Origin: Streptomyces wuyuanensis
Lineage (GTDB): Bacteria > Actinomycetota > Actinomycetes > Streptomycetales > Streptomycetaceae
NCBI RefSeq assembly: GCF_900103455.1
Contig: NZ_FNHI01000037.1
Span: 1 to 34,175, forward strand
Length of the DNA: 34,175 bases
Direction of reading: 5' to 3'
The position numbers and the translations under genes are program-made. The notes beneath the pieces were generated by a model that had not been told where the DNA came from, searched no databases, and was given only the letters and a program-made list of their open reading frames with translations. Positions 7,353 through 15,365 of this stretch are shown here, one piece after another. The stretch's first letter is position 1. Each line of letters opens with the position of its first letter.

Positions 7353-9101
7353 CTACACGATCCTGACGGGCACTTCGTACTGGGTCAGCATCTGGGCCAT
7401 GTCTTCGGCTTCCTCCTCAGGCACAGCGAGGGTGGCAAGGCGGCGGGCACGGGTGATGGCGACGTACCAGACGCGAAGCAGCTCGTCGGCCGACGGATCG
7501 CCTTGGGCCCAACGTTGCACGTTGCCGTCGTCCGGCAGTATCAGCATTATGGCGTCGGCTTCGTCACCCTTGAGCTGGTGGACGATGTTGGTGCGCACGC
7601 CGGTGGCCTTGGCCTGTCGGGCCACGACAGGCGCCCCGGCCAGGCGTCCCTTTGTGTGCTGCGGAGTGACACCCGAGGGTGCGGGCCATGCCTTCATTGC
7701 CTGCCACACGTCGGTGGCCCACTCCTTGTGGGGCGGGGGGAGACTGTGGAGGAACGTGAATGCGGTGCGGTTGGCCTGCTGCAGGGATATCCCATGCGCG
7801 GCACAAAGCCTCTCCGCACTTCCAACCTCTCCCGGGAACCAGTACCCGAACAGCACACGTACGGCGACGGCACAGGCCCGGGTGAGCTCGGCGCTCGTGG
7901 CCCCCTCGGTATGGGCCACGGTGCGCGCCCAGGCGAGGCTGGTGATCTGGTTGGTGTTCTGCTTCTCGCGTGTGATCCCGGGCAGCGTGGCGTATTTGTA
8001 GGCGGTCACCAGGCAGTCCACGGCCTCTATGTCGTACTGCTGAGCGACGTCACGGAACGCCTTGACGACGCCGTTACTGGTCGAGGCGTGCCGGTGGTTG
8101 CTGCCCGTGCCCGCGAACCGTGTCGGCAGGACGACGACAGGGATGTCGTCTTCCCGGAGGACGGCTGTGTCCGGTGGCCGATGGCCGGCACGCAGGGTGC
8201 TGGCCAGACGGCAGATGACGGGAGAGCTACGCCAGTTGCCAGTCAACGGCACCGGGGCGGACGTCAGTTTGGTGGCGAGGCGCTGCAAGGCTGCTGGCTG
8301 TGCTCCGCGCCAAGCGTAGATGGCCTGGTCGGGGTCTCCGACCAGAACGAGTGGTAGCCCGGCGTCATGCAGCATCTCAAGTATCGCCAGGTCGGCGCCA
8401 GAGCAGTCCTGTGCCTCATCCACGACTACTTCCGCGAACCGGGAGAGCAACTGCGGTAGCAGTTTTGCCGCCCGTCCTGGACGGCGCAGGTTCCACAGAG
8501 CCAGGTATCGAGCCTCGTGCCCGGTGAAGTACCCCAGCTTGCACCATGAATCACGGGTCTTCAGGGCAGCCGCCTCCCACTCCCCGCGGTCGTATTCGCT
8601 CTTCTCGAGCAGCCGCTTGGTGTCTCGGTCGACGTTGTTCCAGGCGACCCCTTGCCGGACCGGTTCGACAGCCGGGTCCAGGACCATGGGGAAACGGTGC
8701 AGGGAGATCTCTCTGTCCATGCCCTGCACAGGTGCTTTGACGTTGGACCAGGACTCCAGCAGCCGGGGCACCGGCTGCGTCGCGCGCAGCGGCTTGACCA
8801 GAAACTCCCACAGGTACGAATCCAGAGTGCCGACGAAGTGGGGAGCATGCAGCAGATCGCTGCGCCCTGCCTGGCGGCAGCGCTGTGCCATCTGGTCGCG
8901 TGCCACCCGCGTGAACGAAATCAGGGCCCGTCCTTGCCGCAGCAGCCGCGTCGGCGACTGCAGATGCCGCAGGGTGATCACGTGCGTCTTCCCAGCCCCT
9001 GGACAGGCCGGCACATAGGCTGGTGCCAGCGCCTGCACGGCGAGCCGCTGTTGTGCTTCAGCCGCGATCTGTATGTCATCCGCTGTCTCGTCCGGTATCA
9101 C
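7353..9101 (-). CDS. gajB: UvrD/Rep-like SF1 helicase, Gabija GajB-like
   Basis: 582 residues with the SF1A helicase motifs. Walker A is PACPGAGKTH (31-40). Motif II is VVVDEAQDCS near 230, motif III is VGDPDQAIYAWRGA, motif IV is LTGNWRSSPVI, and motif VI is VWYVAITRARRLATL near the C-terminus. It is somewhat longer than the Bacillus GajB prototype. Its ATG overlaps the stop of the OLD-family gene by 4 nt (9098-9101). An OLD nuclease directly followed by a UvrD-like helicase is the definition of class 2 OLD systems and of Gabija. In Gabija, GajB responds to DNA ends and works with the GajA nuclease against phage. It is the last gene of the five-gene defence run. Confidence 0.85.
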   Translation of the reverse strand: MIPDETADDIQIAAEAQQRLAVQALAPAYVPACPGAGKTHVITLRHLQSPTRLLRQGRALISFTRVARDQMAQRCRQAGRSDLLHAPHFVGTLDSYLWEFLVKPLRATQPVPRLLESWSNVKAPVQGMDREISLHRFPMVLDPAVEPVRQGVAWNNVDRDTKRLLEKSEYDRGEWEAAALKTRDSWCKLGYFTGHEARYLALWNLRRPGRAAKLLPQLLSRFAEVVVDEAQDCSGADLAILEMLHDAGLPLVLVGDPDQAIYAWRGAQPAALQRLATKLTSAPVPLTGNWRSSPVICRLASTLRAGHRPPDTAVLREDDIPVVVLPTRFAGTGSNHRHASTSNGVVKAFRDVAQQYDIEAVDCLVTAYKYATLPGITREKQNTNQITSLAWARTVAHTEGATSAELTRACAVAVRVLFGYWFPGEVGSAERLCAAHGISLQQANRTAFTFLHSLPPPHKEWATDVWQAMKAWPAPSGVTPQHTKGRLAGAPVVARQAKATGVRTNIVHQLKGDEADAIMLILPDDGNVQRWAQGDPSADELLRVWYVAITRARRLATLAVPEEEAEDMAQMLTQYEVPVRIV

Positions 9102-10963
9102 GATGCACCGTCCGGTACCGTGATGAACTGAATTGCGTCTGCCAGGTAGGACGGCACCGTGAAGGGGAGGGGCCGATCACCCAGCACATCGGCCAGCTCC
9201 TGGGCGAAGAGCCCCTTGGATATCGGAGTGCCTCCGATCGGCTCGCCATCGTGGCCGCGGACGGTCCTGGATTCCTTGGGGATGAACAGCTCTCCGAAGG
9301 CAACTGCGGGATCAGTTGCCTTCAGGACTAGTTCCCAGCGGTCTTTGGACTGGGGGGCGCATCGTAGAAACGCCGCCTGCAGTGCCTGCTCGTTTGACGA
9401 GGACCACAGGGCTGGCTCCAAGGTCCGTGGTGCGGCGGCCACGTGTAGCTTCCCGGGCGACGACCATGTGGTGTGCAGGTCACGCAGCTTTGTGATCCTC
9501 TCTGGTTCCGGCTCGTCGGGGGCGACGTCGGTGTCGGTGATCAGGGCGACTCGGCGCCCGAGGCACACCTGGTCGATAGGGTTCATCAGAACCCGTAGAT
9601 ACACCTCGAACCCGACACCGTCCACGATCACCCGGGTCGTTCCGAAGAATCGCTCGAGCGCTTCAAAAGCGGCTCGTTTTGCGGTGTCATCTGCGCCAGG
9701 GGCTGCAGTGAGTACACGCTCCGCGAGCGCGGGGAGCAGCAGCAGTTCGGATATGCCTTCTACGAGGATGGCTCGGGAGGAGAACAGCAGCGCGCTCTTG
9801 GTCGCGTCCAGGTAGCGGTCCAGGTGCTGTACTTGGCGCCGGGTAAGTCCCAGCTGCGGTACGGGAAGGGGGCGCGTCTGCCAGCTACCAGAGGTCTCGG
9901 CCGGGCAGCGGGCCATGATGACCACGTCCTCGACACTGGCCGCGGCCGACAGAACGGGGGAGTGGGTGGTCACCAGCACCTGCAGGTGACCCGCCGGCTC
10001 CATCGGGTCCTTCGGCACCCTTCGCCGGGACTCGCGAGCACGGCGTTGCAGATAGCGCAGCAGCAGCGTCTGCAGCTGCGGGTGCAGGTGAGCCTCAGGC
10101 TCCTCCACCAGCAGCACAGTCAGATCAGACTCCGCGGCGGCGTCCAGTTCCGCCATCACGGTGGCGATGAACAACGTGTTGGCGTAGCCCAGTCCGGAGG
10201 CGGACAGCGGGAACGGCGCGGCCCCGAAATCGCCTAGGAGAACACGCAGCGACCGTGCGATTGACGCAAACGTAGGCTCAGCAAGCGTCAGTTCACTGTG
10301 CTGTGGATGCGTTCCCGCAGTCAGATCCTTCAAAGGGCCGTTGATCTGCTTACTCACCGCCGTGACGTACTCATCCGCGGCGACCTTCTTCAGCTCTGCC
10401 CCGATGCGTTCGACAAACGCCTCGACCTGCTGCTCGTCACCCAGCAGCCCGCGCAGGATCAGCCGCACCCGGTCCCCGCCCGCCGATGCCAGCTCCCGCT
10501 CCGCATCACGCAGCGCCGGCAGATACACATGCCGTACTCCACCCCGCGCAGGCGGCTCGCCTGTCACCGGATGCCCCGCCCCCTGTGCCCAGGCCGTGCT
10601 GCCGCGGCGCCCGTTTCCCTGAGGGGAGGCGTAGGACACCTGCCATCGCGCCGTCCGACCGTCAGAGCCGTCGGTGTGAACCATTGCTTCCAGATAGGCA
10701 CCGCTCTGCTCCGGGCTGATGCCGGACACCTCAAGCTGAAGGGTCGGACCGCCCAGGTGGGCAGCGGCCTTCAAGATGTCCGACTCCTCGAAGTACCGTG
10801 ACCGGCGCCCGTCCAGCGGATCGGTGAGCAGGCGCAGCGCATCGACCACGGTGGTCTTGCCCGCATTGTTCTCGCCCACGAGAACCGTTACCTCCGGACG
10901 CAGAGGTATTCGCACCTCCTCACACGACCGGAACCTCTCTATGAGCACCTCGGATACGTACAC
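9098..10963 (-). CDS. gajA: OLD-family ATPase-TOPRIM nuclease, Gabija GajA-like
   Basis: About 621 residues from GTG 10963, which has GGAAGGGG just upstream; ATG 11023 would add 20 residues. Walker A is VGENNAGKTT (about 29-38), Walker B is TVLLVEEPEAHLHPQL, and the H-loop is VLVTTHSPVLS. The C-terminal TOPRIM domain has the acidic sites AILVEGISELLLLPALAE and VALITDTDVAPDE. These make an ABC-type ATPase fused to a metal-dependent nuclease, as in OLD and GajA. With the overlapping helicase gene it forms a Gabija-type anti-phage pair. It lies 112 nt after the ABC-3C ATPase gene on the same strand, so the two systems may share transcription. Confidence 0.85.
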   Translation of the reverse strand: MYVSEVLIERFRSCEEVRIPLRPEVTVLVGENNAGKTTVVDALRLLTDPLDGRRSRYFEESDILKAAAHLGGPTLQLEVSGISPEQSGAYLEAMVHTDGSDGRTARWQVSYASPQGNGRRGSTAWAQGAGHPVTGEPPARGGVRHVYLPALRDAERELASAGGDRVRLILRGLLGDEQQVEAFVERIGAELKKVAADEYVTAVSKQINGPLKDLTAGTHPQHSELTLAEPTFASIARSLRVLLGDFGAAPFPLSASGLGYANTLFIATVMAELDAAAESDLTVLLVEEPEAHLHPQLQTLLLRYLQRRARESRRRVPKDPMEPAGHLQVLVTTHSPVLSAAASVEDVVIMARCPAETSGSWQTRPLPVPQLGLTRRQVQHLDRYLDATKSALLFSSRAILVEGISELLLLPALAERVLTAAPGADDTAKRAAFEALERFFGTTRVIVDGVGFEVYLRVLMNPIDQVCLGRRVALITDTDVAPDEPEPERITKLRDLHTTWSSPGKLHVAAAPRTLEPALWSSSNEQALQAAFLRCAPQSKDRWELVLKATDPAVAFGELFIPKESRTVRGHDGEPIGGTPISKGLFAQELADVLGDRPLPFTVPSYLADAIQFITVPDGAS

Positions 10964-11075
10964 GCCCCGCCCCTTCCGGAACAGCGCAGACCAAGCGCGC
11001 CGCTCTCCCCACTTCACTGCCAAACACCGCCAGTACAGGCTCTGGCCCCCGCCCGCCCGGACGAGACGATCCGAC

Positions 11076-12938
11076 TCAGTTCTCGCCCACGTCGCCGCCC
11101 GGAGCCGCTGCCCCTACTGGGAAGAAGCCGAAGCGGTGGTCGTGGGGGTCGCGGCTGAACATGTACACCTGTGCGCCCTGCACGATGTCGGCGGGCGGGT
11201 CGCTGTTTTCTACGATGATTGCCTGGCCGGTGAAGCGGTGGAACAGGTCGCGGTAGAAGTAGTCGCTGACGCTGTCGGGCAGGTTCTCGTCGTCGGTGCG
11301 CCGCGCGGCGCCGGGCTGCCGGTAGGTGACCATGGGGGAGTCGAGGATGACGAACCCGGGGTGGGGGTGTTCCTTGTCCAGGCAGTAGTCAGTCAATGAG
11401 ACGGCGAACGCGGCATGCAGGACCGCGCGCATGCCCTTGCCATGGCCAGCACGGGCACGGTCGCCCACGAACAACTCCGCGGCGTACTGGTCGTAGGACA
11501 CGCTGTGCAGACGGACCTGCCAGGCCTCCAGAGTCCGCTCGATGGCGCGGTCGAACGCGGCGACGGTGCCGGCTGGGATACTGCCCGTTGGGCGCCCGCC
11601 TGGGACAGCCCCGTCAGCGACCAGCCCGGCACGGACTTCTTCGAGTTCCTGGATCCGCTGGTGCAGTCCGAGTTCCTTCTCGATGCGGGAACGGGCCGTC
11701 ATCGCTTCCGCGGCCTGATTCTCCACGGGGCGCAGTTCTTCCTCGATGCGTGCGATCTCGAGGTCCACCTGGTCGCTCTGTGCCACGCTTTGCTCTCGCT
11801 GCCCGGCGAGCTCCTCGCGCTGTATCCGCAGATCGTCGATGGTCAGGTGCAGGTCGGACAGCAGGTGATGGGTCTTGGTGTTCTCGGCCGTGACCGCCGC
11901 GTGCAGGGCGGTCGTCTCCTGCAGATCGTGCCCCGCCGTCTGATGCACGGGGTCCGCACCGCAGAAGACGCACGCCCCCGTGCGGAAATACCCCAGCAGG
12001 CCGCCTGCCTCACTGACCATCGCCAGGCGGGCGAGGTCGGACTCGTACTGGCTCCGCAGCAGCCCGAAACGTCCGAGCAGATCGTCGATCTCCGCCAGAC
12101 GCTGGTCGTACTGGCCGAGCGTGACGGCAAGCCCCGCCCTTCGGGCCACTGCCTCTGCGTGACGTGAGGTGATCTCACGCAGCGACAACGCGATCGTGTC
12201 CTGGTGCCCGAGCAGCCGTCGCAGCTGCTCCGCCAGTTCACCCTCGTTGCCGCCCTGCGGGTCGAGCTGGCGCTGCACATCGAGAACCAGCTGGTCTAGC
12301 AGCCCGATCTTGCCCTTCTGTAGCCGCCGCTGGGACGCATTGGGCCGGGCATCGGCCGCCGGCTCGCCCCGGCCGGTCAGGAGCAGCTTCAGCACCGACT
12401 TGTGGGCCGTCTGCCCGCTGGTGCCGGTGGAACGCAGGACCGGCGATACCTTGGACACCATCCGCGTCTCGCTGACCAGACACAGGTGCAGCAGATCGCG
12501 AAACCCCAGCAGCTTGGTGCCACCGGTGTCGTTCGTCGCGATCAGGGCACCCTCGAGCCCGAGCCTGTCCAGGAGATAGCGGGAGAGGTTGTTCGAGCCC
12601 CTGGTACTCACGCTCAGCTCGAAGTCCGGCGCCCTGTAGACCAGGTCCCGCACGTCAGCGTTGAAGACGCCGACCCGGCTCGACTGAGGGCCGCGGACGA
12701 GGGTGATGACGCTGCCGTCGGGAAGCTCCAGACCGAGAAGGATCTGTGAATACCCCTCGGCCTCGGGGATGAGGCTGAGCTTACGCGCCCCCAGCATGTA
12801 GTCGATCGCTTCAGTGACGAACGACTTGCCGGTGTCCGAGGCGCCGTAGATAACGGTCAGCCTCGGGTCGAACACGACCTGTGCCTTCTCCCGGTCGGCG
12901 CCGGCGAAGGTCAGGTGCAGAAGCCGGATGCTAGGCAT
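11076..12938 (-). CDS. ABC-3C system ATPase (SMC/Rad50-like with zinc hook, DUF3732-like)
   Basis: 620 residues. Walker A is VIYGASDTGKS (29-39). Two long coiled-coil stretches flank the hook CVFC at Cys323/Cys326 (GACVFCGADP), as in Rad50-type ATPases. The C-terminal part FVILDSPMVTYRQPG is the Walker B/D-loop region, and the D-S-P ending is typical of DUF3732 proteins. Such ATPases belong to the three-component ABC-3C conflict systems defined by comparative genomics (Krishnan, Burroughs, Iyer and Aravind). ATG 12938 has GGGAAG upstream and overlaps the middle-component gene by 8 nt. It probably senses nucleic-acid or replication structures and licenses the nuclease. Confidence 0.8.
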   Translation of the reverse strand: MPSIRLLHLTFAGADREKAQVVFDPRLTVIYGASDTGKSFVTEAIDYMLGARKLSLIPEAEGYSQILLGLELPDGSVITLVRGPQSSRVGVFNADVRDLVYRAPDFELSVSTRGSNNLSRYLLDRLGLEGALIATNDTGGTKLLGFRDLLHLCLVSETRMVSKVSPVLRSTGTSGQTAHKSVLKLLLTGRGEPAADARPNASQRRLQKGKIGLLDQLVLDVQRQLDPQGGNEGELAEQLRRLLGHQDTIALSLREITSRHAEAVARRAGLAVTLGQYDQRLAEIDDLLGRFGLLRSQYESDLARLAMVSEAGGLLGYFRTGACVFCGADPVHQTAGHDLQETTALHAAVTAENTKTHHLLSDLHLTIDDLRIQREELAGQREQSVAQSDQVDLEIARIEEELRPVENQAAEAMTARSRIEKELGLHQRIQELEEVRAGLVADGAVPGGRPTGSIPAGTVAAFDRAIERTLEAWQVRLHSVSYDQYAAELFVGDRARAGHGKGMRAVLHAAFAVSLTDYCLDKEHPHPGFVILDSPMVTYRQPGAARRTDDENLPDSVSDYFYRDLFHRFTGQAIIVENSDPPADIVQGAQVYMFSRDPHDHRFGFFPVGAAAPGGDVGEN

Positions 12939-13407
12939 GGTCACTTCCCGGGGCAGGCAGTTGAGAATCGAAATTGCGGGCCCACCGGTCAGTGATGGCC
13001 CTCGTCGCAGCGCGGACATCCAGCTGCGGCGTCGACTGGGCGGCGATCACCCATGCCGCTCTGTCCTTCAGCGCGCCGACATAGGGCGCTTCGAGGATGT
13101 CGACGAACCCAGGACCTTCCTCGCTCGCCCGGTACAGCAGGCCGTCCGCGGTGGGCTCCACGTCGGCGAGCCCGGCCCGAATCAGCACGATCAGGCCTTG
13201 CTCGATCAACTGCCGCCTCATCGCAAGCTCACCCGGTCCGGCAGGCAGTGAGGGATGAAGGCTGGGCGGTCCGTCCAGCTCACCGCTGTGCAGCATGACG
13301 TGATCCAGATACACCAGCCGGGCCACGTCCAACGGCTCGGGAAACGCCGCCGTGAGCAGGACGAGGGTGCGCATGCCGACCTCGAGAGGACTGTTCAAGG
13401 GATTCAC
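12931..13407 (-). CDS. ABC-3C system middle component (MC2-like)
   Basis: 158 residues from GTG 13407, which overlaps the upstream stop as GTGA and has AGGAGAA before it. The pattern LNSPLEVGMRTLVLLTAAFP, then LDVARLVYLDHVMLHSGE and LAMRRQLIEQGLIVLIRAGL, is a winged-helix-like small protein. It matches my memory of the ABC-three-component middle component 2 family. In these systems it bridges the ATPase and the effector. It is translationally coupled to both neighbours, which supports formation of one complex. Assignment rests on motif style and context. Confidence 0.75.
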   Translation of the reverse strand: MNPLNSPLEVGMRTLVLLTAAFPEPLDVARLVYLDHVMLHSGELDGPPSLHPSLPAGPGELAMRRQLIEQGLIVLIRAGLADVEPTADGLLYRASEEGPGFVDILEAPYVGALKDRAAWVIAAQSTPQLDVRAATRAITDRWARNFDSQLPAPGSDHA

Positions 13408-14531
13408 AGCTTCTCCTGGACCCACGTGAGCCGGTCGTCATTGGCGAGCTGGTGGCAGATGCCTTTACGGTCGTCCGGATCCACCACCTGCAGGAGCACG
13501 TTGGTTCCCAACTGCATGGTCCTGGCGGCAGCGAGCACTGCCTTGAGCCGGTCATACCCGGTGTCGAAGTCGTCCTCTTCGACTTCCGCGACACCGCTGT
13601 ACACGGCGTTCTGCAAGGACTCGAACGTGCCTGGAGGGACGCTGTCACGAGCGAAGATGCGCAGCTGCTCGGCGCGGTAGAAGGCCTCTCGCTGTCTTTG
13701 AAGATTCCGGCCCGCTTTCGGGTGCGCGTGTGCCGCGTCGGGTGAAGTAGGAGGGCATCCCCACTTCTCGTAGTAGACGTCGAGGAGCTGCTGGATATAG
13801 CGGGCTTCCTCGGGCGCGTGCTCGGCGGGTGCCGGAAGGCGGGCCGGCCTGTCAGGCAGAGGGGAACCGAACCGTCTGACGTGGTGGGGGGTCGTGGCAT
13901 GCTGCTTGAGGATCTTGTCGAGGTTGCCAGCCTCGAACCGTGAGAAGTCCGACTGACGGGCGAGGTCCAGAGCCCGATCCAGAGGGCCCTCGCTGTACTC
14001 CTGAGTGAGTTTCGCCGCGTTCTTCTCTGCCCACTCGAAGAAGCCTGCTCGGAGAGTCGACGGCTTCGCCAGGAGCTGGATGAACGAGGCGCCGACCTTC
14101 GGGGCGACGAAGACATACCGCTCGGGCAGCACCCGGTACTGCCGTTCAGCGATTGCGGAGTGAATCTTGAGGATCTCCGGGTACGCGGTAGCAGCGCCGA
14201 TCGCCTTGTCGTAGTGCTTGCACTGGAAGCAGTGCCAGGGGCCGTCGGTCTTCCTCTGGGTCAGGAAGGCAGCGATGTCCGCGCCACGATCATTGGATCC
14301 CCCCATGCGTACCACGTCCACGTACTCGGCCTCCTTGAGCGCAATCACCCACTCGTAGATGAACTCCTCCCAGTCATCGGCCGAGTGGTGCACCAGGATC
14401 TGCTTGGGCGTCAGCGTGGGTGGCATGGCCATCATGGGGGAGACCACTGTCACTGGGGTCTGCGACGGTTTCGGCAGCTCGGAAAACAGAGGCTCAGTGT
14501 GGAACGCGGAAGACCGCTCCGACGTGCTCAT
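13404..14531 (-). CDS. ABC-3C effector with Mrr-like PD-(D/E)xK nuclease domain
   Basis: 375 residues. The N-terminal nuclease domain spans roughly residues 45-150. It has DWEEFIYEWV (acidic helix), then GGSNDRGADIAAFL with Asp85, then WHCFQCKHYDKA with the Q-x-K site Gln103/Lys105. This is the Mrr-type variant of PD-(D/E)xK enzymes. The C-terminal ~200 residues are helical and carry YIQQLLDVYYEKWG, matching the ABC-3C C-terminal region that docks to the other parts. ATG 14531 has GGGGGGT 4-5 nt upstream. It is the first gene of the run reading 14531 to 7353, and the likely DNA-cutting or abortive effector. Confidence 0.8.
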   Translation of the reverse strand: MSTSERSSAFHTEPLFSELPKPSQTPVTVVSPMMAMPPTLTPKQILVHHSADDWEEFIYEWVIALKEAEYVDVVRMGGSNDRGADIAAFLTQRKTDGPWHCFQCKHYDKAIGAATAYPEILKIHSAIAERQYRVLPERYVFVAPKVGASFIQLLAKPSTLRAGFFEWAEKNAAKLTQEYSEGPLDRALDLARQSDFSRFEAGNLDKILKQHATTPHHVRRFGSPLPDRPARLPAPAEHAPEEARYIQQLLDVYYEKWGCPPTSPDAAHAHPKAGRNLQRQREAFYRAEQLRIFARDSVPPGTFESLQNAVYSGVAEVEEDDFDTGYDRLKAVLAAARTMQLGTNVLLQVVDPDDRKGICHQLANDDRLTWVQEKL

Positions 14532-14735
14532 TGACCCCCCGGTCGCGCATGAAACGGAACCCCAACCCCCGAAGTTCCTACCATCCGTCTCTACACCACG
14601 GATAGACGAAGTTCAGCCAGCAACAACCGGCAATGTCGCTTTCGCGCCTGCTTCGCCTGCTATCGGCGGCTCCGGGCAGGGTTCTTCTACATACGTCCTG
14701 TCCCCAGGCCCCCCAGTACTGTCAGTGCTCGTTCT

Positions 14736-14741
14736 TATGAT
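14736..14741 (+). promoter_or_regulatory. -10 element TATGAT of a leaderless promoter
   Basis: TATGAT (14736-14741) is a near-perfect -10 box followed by exactly 7 nt and then ATG 14749, with no ribosome binding site. Transcription would start at or next to the A of the ATG. No clear -35 was found. The 217-nt divergent spacer to the ABC-3C effector also contains an inverted repeat, ATCCGT (14583-14588) and ACGGAT (14598-14603), which may be an operator. Confidence 0.6.
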
Positions 14742-14748
14742 CACTGGT

Positions 14749-15288
14749 ATGTCTGATGCTTTCACCGTTCTGTGGACTCATGACACGTGTCGTGCCCTGC
14801 GCACGGCGGGCCGTGTGGGGAAGCGGCCGCCGGTTGCCTTCTCCGGTGTTCACCAGTCCTTGCCTACTTGGTCGGGCGCCCGCGCCGGTGACGAGGTGTA
14901 CGCGTTGCACGTCAACCGGTGCGAGGTGTTCGTGGTGTCCCGGATGCGGGTGATCGACATGGATCGCGGCGACTGCTGTGGCACGGCCCCGACGTCGTGG
15001 CGTGACCCATCGTTCCCCGGGCACGACGACTGGTCGATGCTCGGCGCCAGCGGCTGTGGCGCCACCGCGGTCCATGTGGACGCCACACCCGTACGCTTCG
15101 ACATCCCGATCTCGGGCGAACAGTTGCCAGCGCTCACCTGGCGCAACGCCCGAGGCAAGACCCGCAATCTCAAGTACGTAGTGGACGGCCGCCTGGAGCG
15201 CTCGGTCAGCCTCCAGGGCTTCTACCGCCTGACCCCCGAGTCCGCACACGCACTGGCCGGTCTCGTCACGGTCGCGGCGCACAGCTGA
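14749..15288 (+). CDS. Unknown protein, possibly PUA/EVE-like fold
   Basis: 179 residues; I do not recognise the family with certainty. The segment WSGARAGDEVYALHVNRCEV followed by FVVSRMRVID resembles the beta-barrel entry of PUA/ASCH/EVE-like domains, which bind modified or structured nucleic acid. A later part, RGKTRNLKYVVDGRLERSVS then LQGFYRLTPESA, ends the protein and looks strongly conserved in style. It has a Cys-Cys pair (GDCCGTAP) but no clear zinc site. ATG 14749 is preferred over 14737 because the -10 box lies between them. A helicase follows 77 nt later on the same strand with an almost identical promoter, so the two probably work together. Confidence 0.6.
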   Translation: MSDAFTVLWTHDTCRALRTAGRVGKRPPVAFSGVHQSLPTWSGARAGDEVYALHVNRCEVFVVSRMRVIDMDRGDCCGTAPTSWRDPSFPGHDDWSMLGASGCGATAVHVDATPVRFDIPISGEQLPALTWRNARGKTRNLKYVVDGRLERSVSLQGFYRLTPESAHALAGLVTVAAHS

Positions 15289-15352
15289 ATGCACCGGCAG
15301 CCGGAACAGCCGCGCCTTTCCCTACACACCTCTCCAGCCGGGGCCGGTGCGG

Positions 15353-15358
15353 GATGAT
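15353..15358 (+). promoter_or_regulatory. -10-like GATGAT box before the helicase gene
   Basis: GATGAT (15353-15358) followed by 7 nt and ATG 15366, with no ribosome binding site. The spacing is identical to TATGAT-N7-ATG before the neighbouring gene at 14749. It supports ATG 15366 as the start rather than the in-frame ATG at 15354. Confidence 0.4.
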
Positions 15359-15365
15359 GGCGGGC

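Noticed and set aside
14583..14603. ATCCGT-N9-ACGGAT as a firm operator
   Set aside because: A 6-bp inverted repeat can arise by chance in this composition; mentioned only in passing.
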